Shown one piece after another: positions 1-8,440 of a stretch of DNA of 35,405 nt. How positions within the stretch are numbered: position 1 is the stretch's first letter; every line of letters starts with the position of its first letter. The translations under genes and the position numbers were made by a program. The notes under the pieces were generated by a model. That model was not told the DNA's origin. It made no database searches and was given only the letters and a program-made list of their open reading frames with translations. The stretch is from Phaeoceros laevis (lineage: Eukaryota; Anthocerotophyta; Anthocerotopsida; Notothyladales), in assembly GCA_049999765.1 (NCBI GenBank), contig JBNGIQ010009164.1, positions 1-35,405 of the forward strand, in the 5' to 3' direction.

Positions 1-213
1 CTATGTTATGAGCCAAGAGCAGCTTCCTTATTCTTTCAACAATGCCCAACACAACAATACCACTCCCGATGCGGTCCTGCGCATAAAATCTACCTACATT
101 TCCACACTATCAAGCTATGCATCCAAAGTTGAGAGATTGCACTCAGTGCAAACCACAGAAACGGAACTCGATTCAGCAGTTCCTCACTTATGAGAACAAG
201 GCAGGCCTCGGAC

Positions 214-492
214 CTAGAGCTTATCCACCCTTGCAACAATTATATCATTGAAGGCAGAATCAAGCACTGGCGCTCTACTATCAACTGTATCGATCCAGGC
301 TTTCCAGCAACATTCAGCCTTGGAAAATACAAAATTGTACACAGACAGGAGCGGGGCAAATGGTAGATTGAATAGAAGATCTGGCTTTTTCATCATCATA
401 CCAGCACCTAGCTGATAGCCAAGCTCATCCTCCTTTGCCAAAAGCTTACAGAAGAACACATCAAACTTGTCACATGACAAACAGAAAAGCAT
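214..492 (-). CDS. Possible C-terminal exon or small ORF, function unknown
   Basis: This is an open frame of about 92 codons from an ATG at 492 to a stop at 214. It contains the stretch GYQLGAGMMMKKPDLLF and ends IVARVDKL. I recognise no family. It lies head-to-head with the two-exon gene starting at 688, so the roughly 195 bases between them could be a shared promoter. Alternatively it is only the last exon of a longer gene whose upstream exons would have to lie at higher coordinates, which the neighbouring gene makes awkward. Codon quality and length alone do not prove it is coding. Confidence 0.22.
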   Translation of the reverse strand: MLFCLSCDKFDVFFCKLLAKEDELGYQLGAGMMMKKPDLLFNLPFAPLLSVYNFVFSKAECCWKAWIDTVDSRAPVLDSAFNDIIVARVDKL

Positions 493-612
493 CAACTTCA
501 CAAGGAAACAAAGCAGAATTCGCAAAGACAAACTCACAAAAACCTAGACCTAATACCCTACGAGTTGCAAGCATTCGGTAGGACAGAAGTTCTCGAGACT
601 GCTGTCGCATAA

Positions 613-644
613 TTAGGGTTACTCCCACTCCGGTTTAAACCCTA
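613..644 (+). promoter_or_regulatory. Pair of telobox-like promoter motifs
   Basis: A TAGGGTT at 614-620 and an AAACCCTA at 637-644 sit 45-75 bases upstream of the ATG at 688. The telobox (AAACCCTA, either orientation) is a known plant promoter element, frequent near transcription starts of ribosomal-protein and other housekeeping genes. Here it is placed correctly for the gene at 688 and could also serve the minus-strand ORF ending at 492. No clear TATA box was seen. Confidence 0.4.
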
Positions 645-687
645 CCACTCCGCTTTCCTCGTTTGATCTACACCTCCTGCAGCTACG

Positions 688-1451
688 ATGTCCAAAAAAG
701 TGAACTCCATTGACCTTGAGCTGTTGACCGTCAAGGTCAATCCCAAGTCCCTGGCAAGGTTTAAGGAGCACCAAGCAAGGATGGAGAAGGAGAAAGAGGA
801 GGGCAGCAAGCGCACCACCTCTAGCGCCTCTTATCGGGAAGACAGCGACTGCCAACAAGTTTTTCCGCACACGGACACCCCCGGCAAGACCACCATGGAC
901 AGCAGCGACAAATCCCGCGGCTACAGTCCTTCGCTCAGTGCCAAGGCAATCCGTGCGCGAGCTACGACGCCTCCACTGAGCAAGAAGCGCTCACTGGACA
1001 TGGCGACATCCGCCAGGAGCTTGGACGCCAAAGACAACCACAAGGTTTCCTAACTTGTCGACTTTTCTTTTCGGAACATTGCTTTCGTAACTCGCTTACC
1101 TTATCGAGCATGCAGGATTCAAAATCGGTGAAGAAGCAAAAGACAGAGAAGAACCACACCAACACAATGCAAGCTCCCGAGGCGGAACCGGACGCACGCT
1201 TACAACAGAGTTCTTCTAGAAGTGTGGATGCAAAACACGGCGAAGAGAAGACATTGGATGACCTTGTCACTGAACTGATCCTCCACCAGAACAAGACCGC
1301 CTCGATCTTGACGGCCATCCAGAAGAGGTCTGCTCCTGCTGAGGTCTGTTGCCAGTTTTGCAAGCTGCTAACGAACTTCTCTCCGCGTCGAGCTCAGGCT
1401 GTGACCGAGTATTTGACGGGCTTGCTGAAGGAGTTTCTGAAGAAGGAATGA
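688..1451 (+). CDS. Two-exon hypothetical protein, about 230 aa (exons 688..1044 and 1116..1451)
   Basis: The first open frame starts at ATG 688 and would stop just after 1050. An AG|GT donor at 1044/1045 and a TGCAG|GA acceptor at 1115/1116 remove a 71-base intron and join it, in phase 0, to a second open frame ending at 1451. The spliced protein has 119 + 111 = 230 residues. The N-terminus is rich in Lys and Glu (MSKKVNSIDLELLTVKVNPK, then a charged helix), the middle is Ser/Thr/Lys-rich and probably disordered, and the C-terminal 60 residues look helical with two Cys (EVCCQFCKLL). I recognise no family; the basic, low-complexity middle suggests a nuclear protein. A further open stretch at 1817-1954, bounded by CAG and a GT, could be an alternative exon. 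The exon pair is well supported; function is not. Confidence 0.6.
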
Positions 1452-2758
1452 TGCATGCAGGATCCTTGCAAAACAATTTTGAGAGCATCTCGTTTCGACT
1501 TCTTGCTTCGAAAACAATTCTTATCCGATCATTTTTCGATCCTTTGCTTCCAAAACATTATTTACGGAATTATTTTTCTGCACCTGTTTTGACGTGAGGT
1601 GTTCAATTCTGTTTACGTAACGAAAGTTCCGACTCGTTTTTTCCGAAACATGTATCTTGTTCAAACAAGAAGTTCAAACAAGTCGGACAAGTCCTTAATG
1701 TCAGTTTCTGTCGTACTTCCTATCTGACCTGCTTTGGGAATTGGTTTCCCGACACCCTCTTCTTCAGCGATGTGAGGCATGCTTTTATGACTGTTCCTTT
1801 TTTATCATCTGCACAGAATGCTGCATCTCAATGCCTTGATTGCTTCAAGCAGGGTGAAAGGATATCACTACAATTGTTTGAGCTGATCAGTTTGTTCGCT
1901 CATCATAGCCAGAGCGGATTGCACATGACGGACTTGAGACCAATTCCGCTGCAGGTTGGTGAACCATGCGTTTATGACTGTTCCCTTTTTTTTCATCTGC
2001 ACAGAATGCTGCATCCCAATTGATGCCTTAATTATTTCAAGGACTGCAGCTGCTGTTGCTTTTCAGGGTAGACGACTTCAAATTCCCAACCTCACCTCAC
2101 CACAAATCATATTGTTCTAGGTTGTCGGATAGTGGGTTGCCTTCTCGATTTCATGGTGTCAATTTGGTTTTCCATAGCAGCTCGCCTAATTCTGGTACCT
2201 TATTTTGTCTCTTGCAGTGAGCCCAAACTACGGCCATCTTTCTCCCAGATAATACAACAATTGAGGCCTCTTCATAAACTGACTGTAGATGCTGTGTGAA
2301 ATGTAAGGCAACTCAGATCTGCACTACATACGGCTGGACAAATTATGGGCTTCTACACACGAGTCTTCTATGAAATGTCTATCAAGACGACCTTGGTCAC
2401 ATACGCTTTTCTGCTGCATTATACTTGTAGGTTGGACATATTTCTACAATAAGAGCTAGGCTCGCGTTTACTTGCAACACTGTGCAGATCTCAACATGAA
2501 GTACGTGAAGTACTTGAGCAATGAAATCGTGCTTACCCCTTTCTACTCCGTTCCTCTCCACCTACCATTCGGTAGTAAAGTCTAGATACCTCGCACCCCG
2601 TAAATCTACGCATCAAATTCACGTACACGCCCAAACCCAACCTAACCACCTAAACCTAACTCACCGCCCCCTTTTAGAAACCTCCTAAAACTGCCCTCCC
2701 ATCCTAGTTTATTTATTATTATAATATATATATTATTAATTCTATTTATGCTGCATTA
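1452..2758. other. Non-coding stretch, probable 3' region of the gene at 688
   Basis: I see no convincing gene here. It contains T-rich stretches, several polypyrimidine-CAG acceptor-like sites (near 1816, 2014 and 2217), one open 138-base segment (1817-1954) and, from about 2690, an AT-rich run of TATTA-type sequence leading into the dispersed repeat at 2759. It could be a 3' UTR with introns or simple intergenic DNA. Confidence 0.4.
1772..2042 (+). repeat. Duplicated ~80-bp segment spanning an acceptor-like site
   Basis: Two near-identical blocks, about 1775-1850 and 1962-2042, share TTTATGACTGTTCC, a T-run, then TCATCTGCACAGAATGCTGC. The copies are about 190 bases apart. Each contains a polypyrimidine tract plus CAG, so the duplication copies a potential intron 3' splice site with some following sequence. 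In the first copy the following 138 bases are open; in the second a TGA follows quickly. Confidence 0.6.
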
Positions 2759-2852
2759 GTTCCGGTACCTGTGTGCTCCACTCTGGCAACAGGTATCCGG
2801 ATAGGTGCCATTTGATAGGTGACAGTTTTACATTTACAATGTTATAAAACGG
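2759..2852 (+). repeat. Dispersed repeat, copy 1 (inverted partner near the window end)
   Basis: The segment GGTACCTGTGTGCTCCACTC and the following ~70 bases match, as reverse complement, the sequence at about 35160-35241, with scattered substitutions. Both copies are preceded, in the repeat's own orientation, by AT-rich TTTATTTATT-type sequence. This points to a family of dispersed elements, perhaps the end of a transposon, rather than a local duplication. No terminal inverted repeats or coding capacity were found. Confidence 0.6.
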
Positions 2853-3056
2853 ATATTCAGAAAGGGATTTTACAATGACAAAAAGGGTTAGCTTGTAATG
2901 TTGTGAGCTAAAGCTGTCACTTTCGTAGTAATTCTGTAGGAAATGACTTTAGTAGGATGTGAAGACTTATTGTAGTGCACTTTATGGGATGTGGCTCAGG
3001 AATTACATTACGCATAAAGAGTGCAACTCCAGAGTCTCTGGAAGTTGTGAGCATGA

Positions 3057-3144
3057 CTTACTACAATTCAAATAACAAGTACATTACTCACTACAATTCA
3101 AATAATAAGTACATTACTCACTACAATTCAAATAATGAGTAGTA
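3057..3144 (+). repeat. 30-bp tandem repeat, three copies
   Basis: The motif CTACAATTCAAATAA begins at 3061, 3091 and 3121, giving an exact 30-base period with few differences. It lies just downstream (3' side) of the RING-H2 gene, which is transcribed on the opposite strand, so it may be in or near that gene's 3' end. Confidence 0.8.
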
Positions 3145-3188
3145 CATACAATTTTTAGATTTTTTTCTTCTAGCCAAAAAGTGTGTAG

Positions 3189-3563
3189 TTAGCTAGAGCT
3201 ATCTAAAGTATGCATATGCTGCATTTCTCGACGTTGTTGTTGCTCAGTAAGCTCCTCTTCAATTTCGTGACGGTGCATGTAGTATTGCTCAAGATCGCTA
3301 TGGTCATCTTTGTCGTCCACAGCGGTCGCGGTTTGGGGCACGTCTGTTCTCAAGTGCCATCCAAACTCATCTACGTCCTCCACGACAGGCGAAATTGCGA
3401 ACGCATTCCCGAGCGGTTCCCTGCAACAAGGGCACACAGTGCCGGTCGTAGCCCACCGGTTGATGCATGCTTCGTGGAAAACATGGGTGCAGTTTGGCAG
3501 TTTTTTTGTTCCTGCAACCACGGTACCAAGGCAAATGGCGCACGTATCGTCCGCAACGTCCAT
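3189..3563 (-). CDS. RING-H2 zinc-finger protein, putative E3 ubiquitin ligase
   Basis: This intronless 124-residue protein starts at ATG 3563; the frame is open slightly further but without another ATG. A complete RING-H2 finger occupies residues 8-47: C8, C11, C25, H27, H30, C33, C44 and C47, spaced C-x2-C-x13-C-x-H-x2-H-x2-C-x10-C-x2-C. RING-H2 fingers bind two zinc ions and recruit E2 ubiquitin-conjugating enzymes, so the expected role is transfer of ubiquitin to a substrate. A Trp at residue 36, in the usual place after the sixth ligand, fits E2 binding. The C-terminal half is acidic and Gln/His-rich with no transmembrane helix, unlike ATL-type ligases. The substrate cannot be inferred. 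Confidence 0.8.
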   Translation of the reverse strand: MDVADDTCAICLGTVVAGTKKLPNCTHVFHEACINRWATTGTVCPCCREPLGNAFAISPVVEDVDEFGWHLRTDVPQTATAVDDKDDHSDLEQYYMHRHEIEEELTEQQQRREMQHMHTLDSSS

Positions 3564-3616
3564 CTTCAAAGTACGCGAAGGAGTACGTGCTTTGCTGACT
3601 GAATGATTTGGTAAAG

Positions 3617-3655
3617 ACTTCTAGACTTGTAATCTAGAAGTAGTAGTAGTAGTAG
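3617..3655. repeat. Short hairpin followed by a TAG microsatellite
   Basis: ACTTCTAGA at 3617-3625 and its exact complement at 3633-3641 form a 9-bp stem with a 7-base loop. It runs directly into a (TAG)n microsatellite ending near 3655. It sits about 55 bases upstream of the RING-H2 start codon, in its probable 5' flank. Confidence 0.6.
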
Positions 3656-3659
3656 AAAT

Positions 3660-4245
3660 AACATGCACATGGGAATCGAGCACGCCGACACATTGGTGGC
3701 ACACTAGGTGGATTGGTGGTCTGTACCTTGCAGGGAAGTGCGCTCCCCTCTCCTAGCACCTAGCTGAGCCATGCACTAGGTGGGTAGACGACCTATGCAA
3801 CGCAGTGAGTCACACCACTCCATTCTCCTAGTGTGAACACGCGAGTCGGAATCCTATCCTAAATACTTATGGTAGTCTAATCCATAATCTATGCATTGTT
3901 CTATCTTTGCTCTCTCTGAAGTGTAGGCAAAATTTTGCCTTGAAAATTCCTTACTAGCGATTAATAAAAGTATGCAGACGTGGTGTGAGTGCAGCTGGCC
4001 TTGCGCTGATTGAAGTGCACAGAATGAGATACCTTGGCTCTTCCCCCAAGCATGCTTATATAGGCGACATTCGTCCATGGGCGGATCGAAATATCTCCTT
4101 AAGTAAGCCTTGGTTTTTAAATACCTTGAAAGTTACAACGTAGCCCAAGCCCCAAGGAGAGCAAGGCCCTGTCTGGAAGTACGTTCTTAGCCAGCGTCGT
4201 GTTACCCCACGTCCCACTTGTCTCACAATCGTGCGCCTTAACTGT
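3660..4245. other. Intergenic, no gene seen
   Basis: Short copies of CACTAGGTGG (near 3703 and 3772) and an inverted CCTAGTG (near 3828) occur, too short to define element ends. CATGGGAATCGAGC recurs at about 3669 and 4463, linking this DNA to the insertion described below. No open frame with support was found. Confidence 0.4.
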
Positions 4246-4395
4246 CTTTCAGGTAATCTAGTTTATTGCTATGGTGTGTGAATTATACGTGTCTGTCAAG
4301 CAATGGAGGAATGCGGGGATCATGGCCCAAGAGGCACCCCAGCCCTTGTAGAGAACGCATTGGGTCACAGATGGAAGCAGACTAGGAGATATGAG

Positions 4396-4397
4396 CG

Positions 4398-4435
<38 letters not shown>

Positions 4436-4913
4436 GTGTATACGCGCTGTGCCGACTCCTCATGGGAATCGAGCGTGCTGCCGGTTATGGCTTAGGGCTC
4501 TATGACCTGCGTCATAGCGCTCCCTAAGTGGGCAGATTGATAGTTTCAATTTTAAATTTTAATAATACTTGCAGTGGTAAGAATATTAATGCATTAGTCC
4601 TCGTAACTCACAAATGACATGACTAATTCAACATTACAAGATGCGCGCTATGTTTTTGCACTCACAGATTGTCAAAAGAGTCTGCTGGATGGTGTAATGG
4701 TGGGCACCTGCCTAATGGGCACGTATGCAAAATGTGGTCAGCTGGAAGATGCGCGCCAGGTTTTTGACAGCATGGACACAAACAATGTGGTGACATGGAA
4801 TGCCCTGATTGCTGGGTATGCATAGTAAAGACACGGTCACGAGGTGCTTGTTGTGTATGGACAAATGCAGGAGGCGGGCTTCAGTTTGGCTGACCATTTT
4901 ATTTTATTCGGTT
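4396..4913 (+). mobile_element. Insertion within copy A, flanked by CGGTT direct repeats
   Basis: The intact copy B reads straight through ATGAGCGGTTGTCCGAAC. Copy A has CGGTT at 4396-4400 and again at 4909-4913 with about 508 bases between, which is the footprint of an insertion with a 5-bp target-site duplication. The insert begins with an (AAT)n microsatellite (about 4401-4434), includes a degraded PPR coding segment, and ends in a T/A-rich stretch. The two ends (AATAATAATAA and the complement of TTATTTTATT) are weakly inverted. Confidence 0.6.
4619..4895 (+). pseudogene. PPR (PLS-type) gene fragment inside the insertion
   Basis: 4619-4825 translates through TYAKCGQLEDARQVFDSM and NVVTWNALIAGYA, a clear S motif followed by the start of a P motif. 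The frame then meets two consecutive stops (TAG TAA), after which VYGQMQEAGF continues in register. The piece is therefore a relic of about 1.5 to 2 repeats. Its orientation is opposite to the three large PPR genes. It differs from their consensus enough to have come from another PPR gene. Confidence 0.75.
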
Positions 4914-5289
4914 GTCCGAACAGAACCAAGATCTTCATGGCCATGGAGGGGGATCGGAGCTTCAACAAGTTTTGGACGAGCAAGCTGGTTTGGCACACAT
5001 ATATGAGACTCTCTATTCTCATACAGACGAATGCCTCAAGTGCCCGAAGAGCCTCAAGCGCCCGTGAAAGCTTTGGATTATGTGCCCTTGGAGACCATGG
5101 CAAGTACAAAGTTGTATCTCGGAAGTAAAGTAAGCGTGCTTGCTACTATTTTACTCTTGTTGAACTTGAAGGTCATCTTTGGGTGGAAGGAGGGAAGCTT
5201 CACGGCACTGTTACAGTTGTTGGGTTGGGTACACACGCCAACAGATTACCTATACAGGCAGTTCCGACTTTGTAAGCCGAGTCGATGCA

Positions 5290-6002
5290 CGCCTCTTCTC
5301 GTTTTTATTTCGAATTCTGTCAGAGCGCAGGAGTGGCGCAGGAGTGACCACATTCACCGCGTTGTACGTCTCGGAAGAAAGCGATGACAGGACTGCCAGC
5401 AGTACTAAGTGGCTTCAGCAGGCAGCAAGGCAAAGTACATAGCGTTGCGGGGACGGGGCGAGCTGCTAACAATAATGAAATGCTCTTCTTCTGGATGTGG
5501 CGACCACAACAGGAATGCGGATCCATCCTGCGGGCGCTGCCAACGTTAACCGAGGGCGTGTCGGATTGTAGGGTTTCCAAAGGGCTCCGGCAGCTGCTGG
5601 TGCCGCTAGCGCTGCCTGATCAGATGGTAAGAAGCCCTGGTCTGCGGAGCTTTGCAGGTAGCCCGTTCCTGAAACTGCTAGCTGGATCCATCCACGGCGA
5701 GCTCGAGGAGGGAGGATCCGGTTCCGGATCTGGAGCTCATCGATATCCCGCAAAGCAACGGAACCAGCTTTGCCGGGCTACGGCCCCTGGACTCATACCT
5801 CGACGACGTCCCGCCGTGCCGAGTGGTGGACGTGGAAGCTGGTAGACGGCGACCAGAGCGTGTGCATTAGCGTGGACACAGAATCGGCAGGCCACGGCAG
5901 CGCTATAGCTAGCGGTGGCGCCGGTGAAGGCTCCGGTAGAGTCTCCGGTGAAGGCTCCGGTAGGGTCTCCGGTGAAGGCTCCGGTAGGGTCTCCGGTGAA
6001 GG
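5290..6002. other. GC-rich segment between two transposon-fragment copies, possible captured host DNA
   Basis: This 0.7-kb block separates the two CACTA-like copies and is richer in G and C than its surroundings. A + frame is open from 5384 to 5845. Another frame from about 5722 reads LELIDIPQSNGTSFAGLRPL and continues SYLDDVPPCRVVDVEAG before a stop near 5868. I recognise no family. A CAG-ATG-GTAAG junction near 5625 could be an exon edge. The arrangement is what captured gene fragments between transposon copies look like, but the source gene is unknown. Confidence 0.35.
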
Positions 6003-6003
6003 C
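5920..6003 (+). repeat. 24-bp tandem repeat (GGTGAAGGCTCCGGTAGRGTCTCC), about 3.5 copies
   Basis: Three near-perfect 24-base units encode GEGSGRVS in one frame, followed by a partial fourth that ends exactly where copy B of the transposon fragment begins. In-frame 24-base periodicity with GC-rich composition could be a minisatellite born at the repeat junction. Confidence 0.8.
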
Positions 6004-6526
6004 TTTCAGATACTGTAGTTTATCGCTATGGTGTGTGAATTATACGTGTCTGTCAAGCAATGGAGGAATGCGGGGATCAGGGCCCAAGAGGCACCCCAGC
6101 CCTTGTAGAGAACGCATTGGGTCACAGATGGAAGCAGACTAGCAGATATGAGCGGTTGTCCGAACAGAACCAAGATCTTCATGGCCATGGAGGGGGAGCT
6201 TCAACAAGTTTTGGACGAGCAAGCTGGTTTGGCACACATATATGAGACTCTCTATTCTCATACAGACGAATGCCTCAAGTGCCCGAAGAGCCTCAAGCGC
6301 CGGTTGAAGCTTTGGATTATGTGCCCTTGGAGACCATGGCAAGTACAAAGTTGTATCTCGGAAGTAAAGTAAGCGTGCTTGCTATTATTTTACTCTTGTT
6401 GAACTGAAGGTCATCTTTGGGCGGAAGGAGGGAAGCTTCACGGCACTGCTACAGTTGTTGGGTTGGGTACACACGCCAACAGATTGCATATACAGGCAGT
6501 TCCGACTTTGTAATCCGAATCGATGC
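6003..6526 (+). mobile_element. CACTA/TNP2-like transposon fragment, copy B
   Basis: This is the uninterrupted copy of the repeat at 4246-5289, in the same orientation. It lacks five bases present in copy A (ATCGG near 4946) and one base in the leucine-rich region (GAACTGAAGG here, GAACTTGAAGG in copy A), so its TNP2-like frame is shifted there. It supplies the empty-site sequence that shows copy A carries an insertion. It ends at CGATGCA, shared with copy A. Confidence 0.5.
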
Positions 6527-6535
6527 AGTTGTTAT

Positions 6536-6692
6536 ACCTCAATTTCTGAAATCTCGGAACTGCTTGTATATACAAGTCTTTTAAATTTGTAGATCCCGGC
6601 TTTGAAGGAAGCCCAATTCGAAGGCTGTCACCCTTATGCTTCGAATTCGGACTAGCATATACAGGCAGTTCCAAGATTTCAGAAATTGAGGT
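6536..6692. repeat. Large inverted repeat: 38-bp arms, ~81-bp loop
   Basis: The arm at 6536-6573 (ACCTCAATTTCTGAAATCTC...) is matched, reverse complemented, by 6655-6692 with three mismatches. The right arm contains GCATATACAGGCAGTTCC, also present in direct orientation inside copy B (about 6486) and, slightly changed, in copy A (about 5250). The hairpin therefore seems to have formed by inverted duplication of transposon sequence. If transcribed it would fold into a long stem. Confidence 0.8.
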
Positions 6693-7195
6693 TAGGCGAC
6701 ACAACTCCCATGGTCTTAGAGTTGGACGACATGAAGAGTAACACCGCACCTATGTGTAGCTCTGACATGCTACGGGGTGCGGTGTAGTCTTGACTCTTTT
6801 GTGGCACTGCAACCACTTGTAACTCTCCAAGGCAAGGAGTTTAAGCCATATGGAGGACAATCTGGCAGGCAGGTGCACGCTGCTGGTGCACAGACTGAGT
6901 GTGGATGGCAATGGCTGTGAGCAATGGGTACAGGTCTCACTGACAGGGTTACCTCCAGAATTGCTGGCCATGATGGGTATCGAGTCAGATGTCGCACATA
7001 ATGTTAACATCGAAGCCCCTGCGCATGAGTTGCAGTACGCATATATGGTTGGCCCCATCATATGGTTGGCCTCATGAATGTTCAAGTTCTTCGAATTCGT
7101 CACCAGGCGGGTTGCTCAAGATTCAAGTCAGCTTTCCAACGGTGACTTCTTCCTGTTCCTAGAGGACCACAGCAGCGGCGGCTCTGCTGAAGATA

Positions 7196-7450
7196 CAGGT
7201 GTGTCAAGTTGGAAGATGCACGCAAAGTGTTCGACAGCCTGTCCACATGGAAGGCCGTAGCATGGGCTGCCATGATAGATGGCTATGGTGAGCACAGGCT
7301 CAGTCCCCAGGCAGTGAGTTGTAGCAAGTATGGAGCAGGAAGGCCCGATGCTAGCACAGACAGTGTTAGGTACGCTTGATGCTCGAACAAACAGTGTTAG
7401 GTACGCTTGCCTTCTGAAAGCTTGTGCAAGTGCTGGTGCTCGACGTTGAT
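7196..7450 (+). pseudogene. PPR gene fragment (S-P-L remnant)
   Basis: Read on the + strand, VKLEDARKVFDSLSTWKAVA followed by WAAMIDGYGEH is an S motif running into a P motif. Slightly further on, SVRYACLLKACASAGA is a typical L-motif start. Between them the frame is disturbed by a partial 31-base duplication (ACAGTGTTAGGTACGCTTG at 7360 and 7391). No start, stop or flanking repeats remain, so it is a relic. Its orientation matches the relic at 4619 and is opposite to the large genes. Confidence 0.75.
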
Positions 7451-8164
7451 GAATGGAGAGTTTCCGTCATGCATCGGAGGCCACCGACAGCTAATGTCAC
7501 AAGAGGTAGTGATCAAATTATTAAGGCAGCAATTATTACTGGATCCGCTTCCTTATTATGCATGGTGCTGTCCTAGCGCATACTAGACTGGGTAACAACC
7601 TAATCATCAGCAGCGAGGATTTGAGAAGATTTATGGTCACACGAGTTTGAGTTCTACCTGTGCTGTGTTTCGAGAGTACTGCATGGCTCCTCTAGCTTCC
7701 TGTGCCCTATCATTTCGGCTGGTCAGTAGATGAAAAGACATACAAAATCGTCAGTGTGATATTCCAGGGAAGACTTCATAAAAATTGATAAAATACCTTT
7801 TTAAATAATCCAAAAACTTACGTACTCACAACTGGAAGTCTCAAATCCAAGACAAACTTGCACTTCCCATGGGAACTGGAGAAACACAACGATCTGTTAC
7901 CACCACAACAAAAACACAGACACCTTCAAGCATGAAAAAATCAGGTCTTAACGACATCTCATCAAGCCTTGCCTTGGGCACTAATTCCAAGGCATGTCCC
8001 TCCAGTGGTTGTAAATTGATGCTTTGCGCGGCGTAGAGGCACGTCTGGAGCAACTGAAAGAAAGATAGGCAATAAGAACTGGTTTGCACGGAGATAGAAC
8101 CTGGATGGGGGCAGGGCACCAGCCACAATTACAATCATTATACGTACCGCATAGTCAACAAATC
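7451..8164. other. Gene 1 3' flank; partly homologous to the 3' flank of PPR gene 2
   Basis: No gene is seen. From about 7995 to 8115 the sequence aligns with about 14115-14270 downstream of the second PPR gene. Shared pieces are TGTCCCTC(C/A)AGTGGTT, an AGATAG stretch, and CGGAGATAG(A/T)ACCTG followed by GATGGGGGCA. The tandem duplication therefore included downstream DNA, probably 3' UTR. Confidence 0.5.
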
Positions 8165-8440
8165 CCAAAATGCACGAGAAGAAAGCTCACTTTCTAATTT
8201 TGATATGTAAACTGCGGCACTGTGAAGATCCTCACATACTTACAGATGCTTCACGGTTTACCCTTCCAGCTGCCTTATTCAGGGCATACCTAGCAGCCAA
8301 TTTTTTGCCCTGCTCCCATACAACCCAGATTACTTCTCAGCATCAGATATGTCCAGCAAGGACGAGTGCAGGTGGTGCACATATCATTCCATGTTCAGTT
8401 TCAAAACTAGCTGTTCTAGCCTAGCATAGGTGCCTTAGCA
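8165..8440 (-). pseudogene. Decayed DYW domain of the first PPR gene
   Basis: Read on the minus strand, this DNA aligns with the DYW regions at 14400-14740 and 18860-19200. A one-base loss just after the VGDK codons (about 8440-8455) shifts the frame. Downstream, in the ancestral register, ARLEQL, YVHHLHSSLLDISDAEK and VCEDLHSAAVYISKLE are readable but interrupted by several stops. The zinc-binding and catalytic HSE is gone, the second Cys of the C-x2-C is Leu (CEDL), and no CSCGDYW end is found. It cannot encode a deaminase. Confidence 0.85.

Larger units (their letters stand above)
4246..5289 (+). mobile_element. CACTA/TNP2-like transposon fragment, copy A, split by an insertion
   Basis: 4246-4400 plus 4914-5289 match 6003-6526 almost base for base, so this is one repeat unit interrupted at 4401-4908. 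In frame from about 5097, the translation includes STKLYLGSKVSVLATILLLL followed by NLKVIFGWKEGSFTALLQLL. This resembles the plant CACTA (En/Spm) TNP2 region in which an LYPG-like motif precedes a hydrophobic L-rich stretch and W-x3-SF-x2-LL-x-LL. The match is by recognition of pattern, not by a search. Upstream coding is broken by stops, and no catalytic region is present, so this is a fragment. Confidence 0.5.

Noticed and set aside
3703-3834. CACTAGG ... CCTAGTG as ends of a small CACTA element
   Set aside because: Only 7 bp are inverted, there is no 3-bp target duplication, and the sequence is also present as a direct repeat nearby.
8416-8440. Possible alternative splicing that rescues the DYW of PPR gene 1
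   Set aside because: Stops, loss of HSE, CEDL in place of CEDC and absence of the terminal CSCGDYW mean no splice could restore the domain.
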